From Candidatus Nanopelagicales bacterium (lineage in GTDB: Bacteria; Actinomycetota; Actinomycetes; S36-B12), in contig WLWL01000002.1 of assembly GCA_012103605.1 (NCBI GenBank), forward strand, positions 1 through 64,000: a DNA stretch of 64,000 bases, written 5' to 3'. Below the pieces are notes generated by a model that made no database searches, had not been told where the DNA came from, and saw only the letters and a program-made list of their open reading frames with translations. A program made the position numbers and the translations under genes. Of the stretch, positions 9,738 through 17,363 are shown piece after piece (within the stretch, counting starts at the first letter, position 1; every line of letters begins with the position of its first letter).

Positions 9738-9755
9738 TCGTGAAAGTCTTCACGA
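9738..9755. promoter_or_regulatory. CRP-like palindrome upstream of whiB1
   Basis: TCGTGAAAGTCTTCACGA has perfect 7-bp arms and matches the GTGA-N6-TCAC core recognised by actinobacterial CRP/GlxR regulators. It lies about 43 bp before the whiB1 start. CRP control of whiB1 is known in M. tuberculosis. Confidence 0.6.
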
Positions 9756-9942
9756 CCGGGCTCGACTGGGAGGGGGGCGGGGGGTCTCCCCGGCTACCCT
9801 CGGAGGAAGGCGACCCGAACGTTAGGACTTAGGGCACCCCAAGCGTTGCAGAGGCGGGCCCCCGACACAAGCCCAAAGGGCCACTATTCGGACTTCCGCG
9901 TCATTTCTTCACACCGTTAAATACTAAATGTCCGATTTTTGG

Positions 9943-10878
9943 CTATGGACCCATGACCAGTAGGGCCGACGGGTGGGAGGTGAATGTGGCGTCCTGCGTG
10001 GTTCCCAGGCCCTCGCCGTCGATCTGGATCGGCACCGGCTGTTCGGAGCGAAAGGAGAAGCCGGCCTGGTCGTGCCACCGCACGATGCTCGATCGGGTGG
10101 ACGCCCCGTCGGTGCGGGTCAGCATGCGCGCCGCGGCCCGGACGGTGGTCAAGGGGCCCAGATTGCGCAGGGCAAACAGGTCGAGTCCGGTCTCGAAGGA
10201 TGCGTGGGGGCAGGGGTCGATCGGGAGAGCGCCGAAATAGGTCCACGGGGAAGCGTTCTGCACGATTCCGAGGACGACGCCCGCGGTCGGAGCAGATCCC
10301 GGTCGAGTGACCGTCATCTCGGGGCCATCCCGCTCCGCGAAGTACTCCCGCACCGTCGTCATGAAGTACCGCAAGGGCGTCGCGCGATGGCCACGCGTGC
10401 GCTGCTGTTCCATGGACGCAATGATCTGGGCGTCCATGCCTAGGCCAGCGTTAACCGCGAACCAGCGCGTGAACTCCGGTGTCGTCACGTGCCCGAGGCC
10501 GATGCGGCGAAATACTCCGTCGCGTGTGGCGCGCAGGATGACCCCGGTCGCTTCGACCGGATCGGTCGGAATCTGCAGGGCACGGGAGAAGACATTGGCG
10601 CTGCCGCCAGGAATCACGCCGAGCGCCGGCACGTCACGTCCGGGGCCGTCGCGCAGAATCCCGTTGAGAACTTCGTTGACAACACCGTCTCCACCGAGTG
10701 TGATGACAGCGTCGAGGCCGTTGTCGATGGCCCAGTGCCCGAGATCTACCCCGTGGCCACGATGAGTAGTGAAGGTAATTTCCAGATTCAATTCATGGGA
10801 CAGCGCCTGCACGATCACATCGGTGGTTCGGGTCGAAGTGGTGGTGGCGCGTGGGTTGACGACCAGCAGCGCCCGCAT
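9943..10878 (-). CDS. Diacylglycerol kinase-family lipid kinase
   Basis: A 311-residue protein with the DAGK catalytic domain: MRALLVVNPRA, then ITLGGDGVVNEVLNGIL (the usual GGDGT with Val replacing Thr) and VIPGGSANVFSRAL. The C-terminal half has IVQNASPWTYFGALPIDPCPHASFETGLDL and ends with the lipid-kinase strand PVPIQIDGEGLG. It probably phosphorylates diacylglycerol or a related lipid at the membrane. The track starts 14 codons earlier; ATG 10878 is used because TAGGCT ends seven nucleotides upstream and the conserved region starts there. The GGDGT to GGDGV change deserves note but both Gly-Gly-Asp residues remain. Confidence 0.85.
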   Translation of the reverse strand: MRALLVVNPRATTTSTRTTDVIVQALSHELNLEITFTTHRGHGVDLGHWAIDNGLDAVITLGGDGVVNEVLNGILRDGPGRDVPALGVIPGGSANVFSRALQIPTDPVEATGVILRATRDGVFRRIGLGHVTTPEFTRWFAVNAGLGMDAQIIASMEQQRTRGHRATPLRYFMTTVREYFAERDGPEMTVTRPGSAPTAGVVLGIVQNASPWTYFGALPIDPCPHASFETGLDLFALRNLGPLTTVRAAARMLTRTDGASTRSSIVRWHDQAGFSFRSEQPVPIQIDGEGLGTTQDATFTSHPSALLVMGP

Positions 10879-10885
10879 GGCGAGG

Positions 10886-10895
10886 AGCCTATGCT
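10886..10895. promoter_or_regulatory. Back-to-back overlapping -10 elements for two divergent leaderless genes
   Basis: AGCCTATGCT contains TATGCT on the plus strand (10890-10895, seven nucleotides before GTG 10903) and TAGGCT on the minus strand (10891-10886, seven nucleotides before ATG 10878). The two hexamers share the dinucleotide TA, so polymerase could occupy only one at a time. Confidence 0.6.
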
Positions 10896-10902
10896 CGCCG
10901 AC

Positions 10903-11319
10903 GTGCCGAAACCGACGCAACCCTTGCTCATCGTGCTGGCGGCAATCGCTGCTGCAGAGGGGATTGTGCTCGTCGGTTACGCGATCTACGACGTCATTGA
11001 GGGAATCCGGGTCGGTCTGACCGGACCACCGGAAGTCTCTAACCTGCCGGCCCTGGTATTACAGGTCGTCATCTTCGCTGCTTTTGGAGTCGGTCTGATT
11101 GCCATCGCCCGTGGGTGGTGGCTGTCGAAGTATGGAGCGCGTGCGCCCTTCATCCTCGCTCAGATTCTCGGCCTCGTGGTGGGTGTTCCACTCACCGCTG
11201 CTCCCGATGCGGGAACTCGCGTTGTGGGGGCAGCATTGGTGGTGGCCGCAGTCATCGGTATCGCGGTGTCACTGCTGCCGCCGGTGACACGGGCGATTGT
11301 CGATACCGACGGGGGCTAG
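10903..11319 (+). CDS. Small four-helix integral membrane protein, unknown function
   Basis: A 138-residue protein with about four hydrophobic segments: LLIVLAAIAAAEGIVLVGYAI, LVLQVVIFAAFGVGLIAIARGWW, FILAQILGLVVGVPLTAA and GAALVVAAVIGIAVSLL. No catalytic motif is visible. The track ORF begins at 10489, antisense to the lipid kinase, but nothing upstream of 10891 looks coding. GTG 10903 is preferred over ATG 10891 because TATGCT lies seven nucleotides before it. Proteins of this kind are common in actinomycetes as uncharacterised membrane proteins. Confidence 0.7.
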   Translation: MPKPTQPLLIVLAAIAAAEGIVLVGYAIYDVIEGIRVGLTGPPEVSNLPALVLQVVIFAAFGVGLIAIARGWWLSKYGARAPFILAQILGLVVGVPLTAAPDAGTRVVGAALVVAAVIGIAVSLLPPVTRAIVDTDGG

Positions 11320-12206
11320 TTGCCCGATGGTGTGCGCGGGTCGGAGGCGTTTGCCAAGTCGTCATGCGGCGCGAAGCCGACCACGTGATCGAAGGCCGCT
11401 CGGCGGCTGGCCCGTCGTAGAGCGATGAGAACACCCCTGCCCGCGATCATGATCAACCCGGCGGCGAGGAGGGCTCGGGGAATGTCGAATCCGAGCGAGG
11501 TGACGACGCTGAAGCGCAGCCAGGCCGCGACGTTCTCCATTGCGGGGGCACCGGGTTGGAATGCGATGGCCGGCGCGAGGTCGATCGTGAACGGCCAGAA
11601 CCACAAATTGAGAGCGAAGCCGTAGGCGACAGCGGCGAGAAGGGCGTACCCGGCAACGACGAGCACCTCGCGCCAGGGGTGGTTCGAGGTGAACCGCTGG
11701 ATGACGGGAATTCTCGCGAGGAGACCCGCGCCCATGCCGATCCACGCGGCAGCCATCATTTGAAAGGGGAGCCAGGGACCGATACCGCCGGTGATGAGTG
11801 CAGATGCGAATAACGACACCGAGCCCAAGACGAAACCGAATCCGGGCCCCAACGCGAAGCCACCGAGGATGAGGACCGCCCAAATGGGTTCTATCCCTGC
11901 TACCCCGGCCCCGAGCGGCCGCAATGCCGCGATGACCGCGGAGAGAACGCCGAGCAGAGCAATGGACTTGGCGTCCATGGCACCGTCGGCGAATTGCGCG
12001 AGAACAACCACCAACACAAGTGGCACCAGCAGTGCGAAAAAGAAGGGCGCATCGGTGGCGTGAGCGACAACAGCCGACTCGGGGGCGGCGAGGAACGGCC
12101 ACAAGAAGGCGATCAAGCCGATAACGGAGGCTAAAGACACGGCGAGGATCGACCGCGTGCCCAGAGGAATGGCTTTCGCGGTGCGGGTGATGGTCCTGGT
12201 GCTCAT
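11316..12206 (-). CDS. ECF transporter S component, probable cobalamin-type
   Basis: A 296-residue membrane protein with about six to eight hydrophobic segments, for example SILAVSLASVIGLIAFLWPFL, FFALLVPLVLVVVLAQF, FGFVLGSVSLFASALITGG and VLVVAGYALLAAVAYGFAL. It is the substrate-binding subunit of an energy-coupling factor transporter. Its start overlaps the ATPase stop by 4 nt (ATGA), which fixes ATG 12206 over the longer track start. Substrate assignment rests on the cobalamin riboswitch at the operon head. The stop overlaps the convergent small membrane protein gene by 4 bp. Confidence 0.82.
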   Translation of the reverse strand: MSTRTITRTAKAIPLGTRSILAVSLASVIGLIAFLWPFLAAPESAVVAHATDAPFFFALLVPLVLVVVLAQFADGAMDAKSIALLGVLSAVIAALRPLGAGVAGIEPIWAVLILGGFALGPGFGFVLGSVSLFASALITGGIGPWLPFQMMAAAWIGMGAGLLARIPVIQRFTSNHPWREVLVVAGYALLAAVAYGFALNLWFWPFTIDLAPAIAFQPGAPAMENVAAWLRFSVVTSLGFDIPRALLAAGLIMIAGRGVLIALRRASRRAAFDHVVGFAPHDDLANASDPRTPSGN

Positions 12207-13816
12207 GCCGAGTCCTGCGCGAGTGCCCGACGGACTTGCTCGACGGTCAGCCACGGTTGCGGAGCCAGGATCTTGGCGACCTGTGGTGCGAACATCGGCG
12301 AGGAGGTGATGACGTCTGCGGTGGATCCGTCGGCAACGATTTCGCCGTCGGCGAGGATGATCACGCGAGACGCCACGTCGGCAGCGAGTTCGACGTCGTG
12401 TGTTGCGACGATGACGGTGTGCCCGGCCGAGGACAGGTCGGAGATGACACCGGCGAGGCGTTCCTTGGTTGAGTAGTCCAGCCCGCGGGTGGGCTCGTCG
12501 AGGCAGATCACGCCGGGCCGAGCCGCCAGGACGAGACTCAACACCAACAGCAGTCGCTGACCCTCGCTGAGGTCGCGAGGGTGTGTCGAATCAACGATCT
12601 CGGGTGCGAGAAGCGCCAGCAGTGCGCGGGTTGTTCCGGGGTCGCACCCAGCATCCTTGTCGGACGCCGCGCATTCCTCTGCGACCGTCGCCGCCTCGAG
12701 AAGGTCGGCCGGCTCTTGAGGAACGAGGCCGACTCTGCGGATGAGGTCAGGGCCGTCGACGTCACTCGGTTGAACCCCCGCGATGTCGACCGATCCACCC
12801 GTGGGCTTAGTCATGCCAACGAGTGAGTGGAGCATCGTCGACTTCCCCGCGCCGTTGCGACCCATCAACGCGATGACTTCTCCACGGTGCAGCGTGGTCG
12901 ATACCGAGCGCAAAGCTCGCATGGTCCCGTAACGGATGTCGAGGTTATTCGTCGTTGCCGCCACGGTGGATTCTTCGACCACGCGCACGGGGGGTACGTG
13001 ACCGACGAGTAGGTGCCGCAGCGTGGAAGCGTGGCGGCGTGCGTCGCGCACGGTGATCGGGGTCGGGCTCCAGCCCGCGACGCGTCCGAGGTGGACGACG
13101 GGTGGCGCGATGGGTGCCGTCGACATGATGTCTTCGGGGCTGCCGATAGTGATCGGACCCCCGGGGGAACTCAAAGCGATGATCCGGTCGGCGTATTGCA
13201 ACACCCGCTCGAGGCGGTGTTCGGCGAGAACGACGGTGACGCCGAGATCGTGAACGAGTCGATGCAACGCGGCGAGAACTTCCTCCGCCGCCCCGGGGTC
13301 GAGCGCGGAGGTGGGCTCATCGAGGACGAGTACCCGCGGATGCGCGGTGAGCACCGCGCCGATGGCCGCGCGCTGTCGCTGGCCTCCACTGAGGGTCCGC
13401 AATGGTCGGTGGCGCAGTTCTTGCAGACCCAGAAGGTCGAGAGTCTCCTCCACCCGGCGACGCATCACCGCGGGCGCGATCCCGAGGCACTCCATGGTGT
13501 ACGCGAGCTCTTCCTCGACAGTGTCAGTGACGAAGCTGGCCATCGGGTCCTGGGGGACCACGCCCACCAGGTCGGCTAGGTCGCGCGGTCGGTTGGTCGA
13601 GGTGCTCCGTCCGTCGATGCGCACATCGCCGGTCAGCACCCCACCGGTGAAATGGGGCACTAGCCCGTTGATCGCCCCGAGTAAGGTGCTCTTTCCCGCG
13701 CCCGTCCCGCCGACGACGAGGATGAATTCACCCTCGGCAACGGTCAGGTTGACGTTGTCCACCACACAGGGTGCGTCCGGGCTGTACCGAATGGAGACGT
13801 TGTCGAACTCGATCAT
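12203..13816 (-). CDS. ECF transporter fused double ATPase (A-A' component)
   Basis: A 537-residue protein made of two ABC ATPase domains. Domain 1 (about 1-240) has Walker A GGTGAGKST, signature LSGGQRQRAA and Walker B VLVLDEPTSALD. Domain 2 (about 270-510) has GRNGAGKST, the variant signature LSEGQRLLLVL and VICLDEPTRGLD. It powers vitamin import with the T and S subunits. Fused A-A' proteins are usual in actinobacterial ECF systems. Both junctions are 4-nt overlaps, so T, A and S are probably made in a fixed ratio. Confidence 0.92.
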   Translation of the reverse strand: MIEFDNVSIRYSPDAPCVVDNVNLTVAEGEFILVVGGTGAGKSTLLGAINGLVPHFTGGVLTGDVRIDGRSTSTNRPRDLADLVGVVPQDPMASFVTDTVEEELAYTMECLGIAPAVMRRRVEETLDLLGLQELRHRPLRTLSGGQRQRAAIGAVLTAHPRVLVLDEPTSALDPGAAEEVLAALHRLVHDLGVTVVLAEHRLERVLQYADRIIALSSPGGPITIGSPEDIMSTAPIAPPVVHLGRVAGWSPTPITVRDARRHASTLRHLLVGHVPPVRVVEESTVAATTNNLDIRYGTMRALRSVSTTLHRGEVIALMGRNGAGKSTMLHSLVGMTKPTGGSVDIAGVQPSDVDGPDLIRRVGLVPQEPADLLEAATVAEECAASDKDAGCDPGTTRALLALLAPEIVDSTHPRDLSEGQRLLLVLSLVLAARPGVICLDEPTRGLDYSTKERLAGVISDLSSAGHTVIVATHDVELAADVASRVIILADGEIVADGSTADVITSSPMFAPQVAKILAPQPWLTVEQVRRALAQDSA

Positions 13817-15000
13817 GACTCAGCCCGCCCTGGCGGGTCGATTCTGGCCGAGTCGAGATCGGTCGCGGGCCCGACCGATGGCGGTGGGGGAGTCAGGTAT
13901 GCCGGAGCCAGTGCCGCCACCAGGCCGATGAGGGCAAGGACCGGAAGCGTCGGCCACAGCGGCGGTGACGTCGAGGGGTTCATGCCTACGGGGTCCCGAA
14001 CGGACGCGATCACGAACGTCGCAGCGACGACACCGCCGGCGAGCGCGGTGAGGACGTCCGGCCGGTGCCACGCATTGGGGCGGTAGCGCGTGCGAAGACT
14101 CCGGCGACCAGCGAGCGAAACACCCACGACCACACACACCACCCCCGCGATCAAGATTCCCGCCCCCCAGGTGGCCACTGATCCGGTTCCGAGCACTCCG
14201 TACGTGCCGATCGCGATGGCCGCGAGGCCGACGATGAATACGGTCGTCGTCAGTCGAGACCGCGCACGGCTGACAGCCGCTGATCGGCCGTACCCGCGAG
14301 AATCCATAGCCGCCGCGAGTGCGATCGATCGATCCATGGCTCCGTGCAGGACGGGCATGACGGTTCCACTTACTCCTCGCAGACCGGAATCCGCGCGTCC
14401 GCGCAGACGTCGGTTGGCACGGATGCGAGCCACATCACTGGCGAGTTGAGGAAGAAAAGTCGTAGCGACCACAACGCTGACACCGACCTCATACACCGCT
14501 GCGGGTATCGACTTCAGCAATCGATGGGGTGAGGCGAGTGAGCTGGCGGCTCCCACCGCGACGATGATCGCGGCAAGGCGAAGGCCCTCGTAGAGGGCAT
14601 GGAGTGCGGGTTCGAGCATGAGCGTGCCGCCGAGGCGGATGCCCGCGAGCCACGAAGGAAGCGTGATCCCTGGCAGCTCGAGGAGCACCGTGGTTCCCAT
14701 CGGGGCGACGAAGAGAATTTGTGCGACGAGTCGAAACGCGACGACGATGATCGCGAGCCGAAGGAAGAATCCGAATGATCGCGCCCAGGGGGCATCGGAG
14801 CGGCGACGGTCGACCACAACGGCTGTGCAGGTAATCAGTCCGAGCAGCAGCAGCGGGTTCGTGGTCATGCTGGCCGCGGCCGCGACACCCAGAGCCCACG
14901 CCCACCACGCCAGCGGGTGCAGCCATCGGGCCCGGTCGTCTCGTGCGAGGTTGGGCACGGTGGCGTGGCTCGTGCCCGTCGTCGCTGTCGGTGCCGTCAT
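13813..15000 (-). CDS. ECF transporter T component (transmembrane coupling protein)
   Basis: A 395-residue membrane protein of the CbiQ/EcfT type. Hydrophobic segments include WWAWALGVAAAASMTTNPLLLLGLITCTAVV, and the cytoplasmic coupling region holds LPQLASDVARIRANRRLRGRA, corresponding to the family's Ala-Arg-Gly coupling helices that bind the ATPases, followed by MDSRGYGR. An extra set of C-terminal helices makes it longer than minimal EcfT proteins. ATG 15000 overlaps the stop of the preceding gene by 4 nt and is preferred over the track start at 15030. Confidence 0.88.
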   Translation of the reverse strand: MTAPTATTGTSHATVPNLARDDRARWLHPLAWWAWALGVAAAASMTTNPLLLLGLITCTAVVVDRRRSDAPWARSFGFFLRLAIIVVAFRLVAQILFVAPMGTTVLLELPGITLPSWLAGIRLGGTLMLEPALHALYEGLRLAAIIVAVGAASSLASPHRLLKSIPAAVYEVGVSVVVATTFLPQLASDVARIRANRRLRGRADSGLRGVSGTVMPVLHGAMDRSIALAAAMDSRGYGRSAAVSRARSRLTTTVFIVGLAAIAIGTYGVLGTGSVATWGAGILIAGVVCVVVGVSLAGRRSLRTRYRPNAWHRPDVLTALAGGVVAATFVIASVRDPVGMNPSTSPPLWPTLPVLALIGLVAALAPAYLTPPPPSVGPATDLDSARIDPPGRAES

Positions 15001-15746
15001 CGCGTTGCCGCCTGTCGAGAGCGGCGCCACAGCGCGAAGCCGACCACCGCGATAACCGACACCGTGAGCGCCGCGGCGAGCGGTGTTCCGGGGGATGCCT
15101 GTTGTGTGGGTGGCTCGTCGGGGGAGTCGCTAAGTCCGGATGCAGCATCGATTTGCTCAACGTTGTCGACCTCCTCGGTTTCCGTCGGCGATGCGTCATC
15201 CACGCGGGAACTAGTGGGGACCTCGACCAAGGGTGCGCATTCGCTCGCCGGATAACCGTTGATTCCACATACGAAACCGGACTCCACTCGCATGTCGGCG
15301 ACGGTTTGCGCGACAGCGAGTCCGGTCATGGATTCATCGACGACGACGCAGGTGGCCACGAGTGCGCCGGGTTGTTCGCCGTCGGGCGACTCGTCGAGGG
15401 TTCCGGGGTCGATCACGATCCCGACGCGCTTGGTGTCGTCTTGACGCTCGGTTCCCGCGCAGATGGACTCGAAGTCGGGATCGACAGACGGTTTGATGTC
15501 GGACACCTGACCGGCCAACCCGAAGCGCCACCCTTCGACCGAGCCGTCGGCGGGGACGCGAGTCCCGGCCCCTTCCGATGCGTAGCCCCACTCAGGTGAC
15601 GTTCCGGCGTCGACGATCCAGTAGGACCAGTAACGGTAGGTGGTGGTTGCGACCGCGGACGGAGTAGCGACGCCGACCATCAGCACCGTGATCAATACCG
15701 CAGCACTGATCGACCGATGAGTCGGCGTCGCTCCCCGAGTGGTCAC
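14997..15746 (-). CDS. SCO2322-like exported protein with C-terminal membrane anchor
   Basis: A 249-residue protein: a signal peptide (about 1-33, ending TPSAVA), an extracellular domain starting TTTYRYWSYWIVDAG with EWGYASEGAGTRVPADGSVEGWRFGLAG, four Cys, an acidic Pro/Ser linker (SDSPDEPPTQQ) and a terminal membrane helix LAAALTVSVIAVVGFALW followed by RRSRQ. The YRYWS and PADGSVEGWRF motifs recall the SCO2322 family, encoded beside ECF genes in Streptomyces. No enzyme motif is seen. It overlaps both neighbours by 4 nt (GTG start). Inferred role: surface-held accessory in vitamin capture. Confidence 0.75.
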   Translation of the reverse strand: MTTRGATPTHRSISAAVLITVLMVGVATPSAVATTTYRYWSYWIVDAGTSPEWGYASEGAGTRVPADGSVEGWRFGLAGQVSDIKPSVDPDFESICAGTERQDDTKRVGIVIDPGTLDESPDGEQPGALVATCVVVDESMTGLAVAQTVADMRVESGFVCGINGYPASECAPLVEVPTSSRVDDASPTETEEVDNVEQIDAASGLSDSPDEPPTQQASPGTPLAAALTVSVIAVVGFALWRRSRQAATR

Positions 15747-16783
15747 TGCAGGCTGCGGCTCAGTGCGCGAACGAGGTTGACGCCCCCGAAGTCGCGCGGA
15801 TCGCTATCGGTCGCCTCGGCCACGAGGAGCAGGAGTCCCACCGCACCCGGAACTACCTCGTTCTCGGCGTAGGCGTAGGAGCGCACGTTGTCCTGCAAGG
15901 TCGCCAGAGCTGTCGGAACCGCGGACGAACCGGTGCCGAAGGCCGTGAGGCCCAGCAGGGCCCAGCCCGTGGAGGTGTAGTCGGCACCGGAGCCGAAGTC
16001 GGACGTCAAGGCACCGTCGTCGTCGATGGCCGTAGCCACGAATGCACCGACATTGGCGTTGGTGTTTCGCTTGCGGCAGGTGGGATCGGCTGCGAGGTCG
16101 TCTTGTGCGGATACCGGAAGGGCTCCGGCCAGACCCATCAGCCCCTGAGCTGACGCGAGCCCATTTGCCTTACTGCCCTTCTGATACGCGAGCCCACCAC
16201 CGCTGGCGCACTTCAGTTTCAGTGTGCCGAGCCACTCCTGTGCGTTCGGAACGCGTCCGCTTCGATCCTGTGGTTGCACGGTTTGCAGCGCCATGACCGA
16301 CAAGGCGGTGGAGTTGGCATCGGATGCGCCACCGGAGTGGAAGGGGAAGCCCCAATCGTCGTTCTGCACGTCGTTCAGCCACACGATGGCGTCGCGTGCC
16401 GGTGCGGTTCGACCAGCCAAGTACAACGCGATGGCTGCCATGGCTGTGCTGTTGGTGTCCGGACCGGAGAAGTTCTTCGGATCGGACGGGGAGCAGGCGG
16501 TCGATGTGTTCGACCGGAAGGCTTCGAACGATCCGTCGGCACACTGCTGGTCTGCCAGCCAGTCGACCGCGGCAGCGGGAATGCGCGCATCGGCGGCAGC
16601 CAGCCCTGCGATCGCCAGCGATTGACGGTAGACGCCGTCGTACGTTGCGTCTTGAGTTCCAAACAGTCCGGTATCGGCTGCGTGTGCCGGGGCTGCGAGC
16701 ACAGCGGCGGAAAGTGAGACGGCGCCTAGTGCCACAAGGACACTTCTGCCGACCCTGGTGGCGAACGAGACTCGAGTAGTCAC
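15743..16783 (-). CDS. Secreted prenyltransferase/squalene-cyclase-repeat protein, possible cobalamin-capture protein
   Basis: A 346-residue protein with a signal peptide (about 1-36, VALGAVSLSAAVLAAPAHAAD) and an alpha/alpha-barrel of squalene-cyclase-like repeats: WLADQQCADGSFEAF, WLNDVQNDDWGFPF, WLGTLKLKCASGGGLAY, STGWALLGLTAFG. The cyclase catalytic DxDD motif was not seen, so a binding role is likelier. Vertebrate intrinsic factor and transcobalamin use the same barrel to hold B12. GTG 16783 (VTTRVSF) is the start; the track ATG at 16864 lies inside the terminator hairpin. First gene behind the cobalamin riboswitch. The proposed B12-binding function is inference. Confidence 0.72.
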   Translation of the reverse strand: MTTRVSFATRVGRSVLVALGAVSLSAAVLAAPAHAADTGLFGTQDATYDGVYRQSLAIAGLAAADARIPAAAVDWLADQQCADGSFEAFRSNTSTACSPSDPKNFSGPDTNSTAMAAIALYLAGRTAPARDAIVWLNDVQNDDWGFPFHSGGASDANSTALSVMALQTVQPQDRSGRVPNAQEWLGTLKLKCASGGGLAYQKGSKANGLASAQGLMGLAGALPVSAQDDLAADPTCRKRNTNANVGAFVATAIDDDGALTSDFGSGADYTSTGWALLGLTAFGTGSSAVPTALATLQDNVRSYAYAENEVVPGAVGLLLLVAEATDSDPRDFGGVNLVRALSRSLQ

Positions 16784-16838
16784 GGGTATCTCTTTTCTGT
16801 TGAGCGGTCCGGAGCGCTGTCCTGGTCGACCGCCCGAC

Positions 16839-16867
16839 AAAAAAAATCCCTCATGCTTTGGCATGAG
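16839..16867 (-). terminator. Intrinsic terminator at the end of the cobalamin riboswitch
   Basis: On the minus strand CTCATGC-CAAA-GCATGAG forms a perfect 7-bp stem followed by GGA and a run of eight T. It lies between the riboswitch core and the first gene, so it can act as the regulated transcription terminator. Confidence 0.85.
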
Positions 16868-17075
16868 AGACGCGTCAGGGTGATCCCGTGGACTCGTCCC
16901 GTTACCTCGACGGATGGAGCCGCTCGCGCTCGCCAGGTGCTCCGACTCGCTCGATTCGAGACCCTTGCCTCGATGAACTCACGGTTGCGGGACAGCGTCG
17001 GATTTGCACCGACTTCCCCTGGACGTCGAACGCGTGCATTCAGTTGTAGGCGAATCCGACCACGGCACCGGTGCT
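16868..17075 (-). promoter_or_regulatory. Cobalamin riboswitch controlling the ECF operon
   Basis: The minus strand holds the conserved core GGGGAAGTCGGTGCAAATCC followed by GACGCTGTCCCGCAAC (complement of 16984-17019). A B12-box-like GAGTCGGAGCACCTGGC (complement of about 16932-16948) follows, and GGTGCC lies at the 5' side. Family knowledge: binding of a cobalamin normally turns expression off. The intrinsic terminator directly downstream indicates transcriptional attenuation. The exact 5' end is estimated. This is the main evidence that the operon imports a corrinoid. Confidence 0.92.
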
Positions 17076-17118
17076 CGTGTCAAAGGATGACGTGTATCCG
17101 GCGTGGTTGAAAGGTGGA

Positions 17119-17322
17119 CTACCCCGGGTGCAGGCCCATCTCGTACGTCACCGACCCGTCTTCTCGCAGCGTGACAGTGTCGACTCCCTCATTCAGCAGC
17201 GTTCGAAAGTTCTCACCGAGCCAGGACTCGGCGTCGGCTTGACTGGCGAACGCTTCATCCGTGCCCGAGGCCGGGGACACGGCGGTGCCTGATTTGTTCG
17301 CGTAGGTCCAGGTCCATCCCAT
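17119..17322 (-). CDS. Small conserved hypothetical protein (MGWTW family)
   Basis: A 67-residue protein, MGWTWTYANKSG..., with QADAESWLGENFRTLL and VDTVTLREDGSVTYEMGLHPG. I recognise it as a small soluble protein widespread in actinomycetes but know no function. GGGAGGAAG precedes the ATG by a suitable spacing. It is transcribed toward the riboswitch and separated from it by about 45 bp. No membrane segment, no cysteine and no catalytic motif is visible. Confidence 0.75.
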   Translation of the reverse strand: MGWTWTYANKSGTAVSPASGTDEAFASQADAESWLGENFRTLLNEGVDTVTLREDGSVTYEMGLHPG

Positions 17323-17363
17323 GGCTTCCTCCCGATTGGTGTTCGTGCGCTCGCGTCGTCGGA

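Noticed and set aside
9756-9942. Gene in the gap between whiB1 and the lipid kinase
   Set aside because: The small plus-strand ORFs here (9531-9832) cross whiB1 antisense and have no ribosome site; only regulatory DNA is supported.
13013-13579. Plus-strand ORF of 188 codons
   Set aside because: Antisense to the first ATPase domain of the ECF A-A' protein.
16783-16864. Upstream start (ATG 16864) for the secreted barrel protein
   Set aside because: It lies in the terminator hairpin of the riboswitch and would add a non-signal extension; GTG 16783 gives a normal signal peptide.
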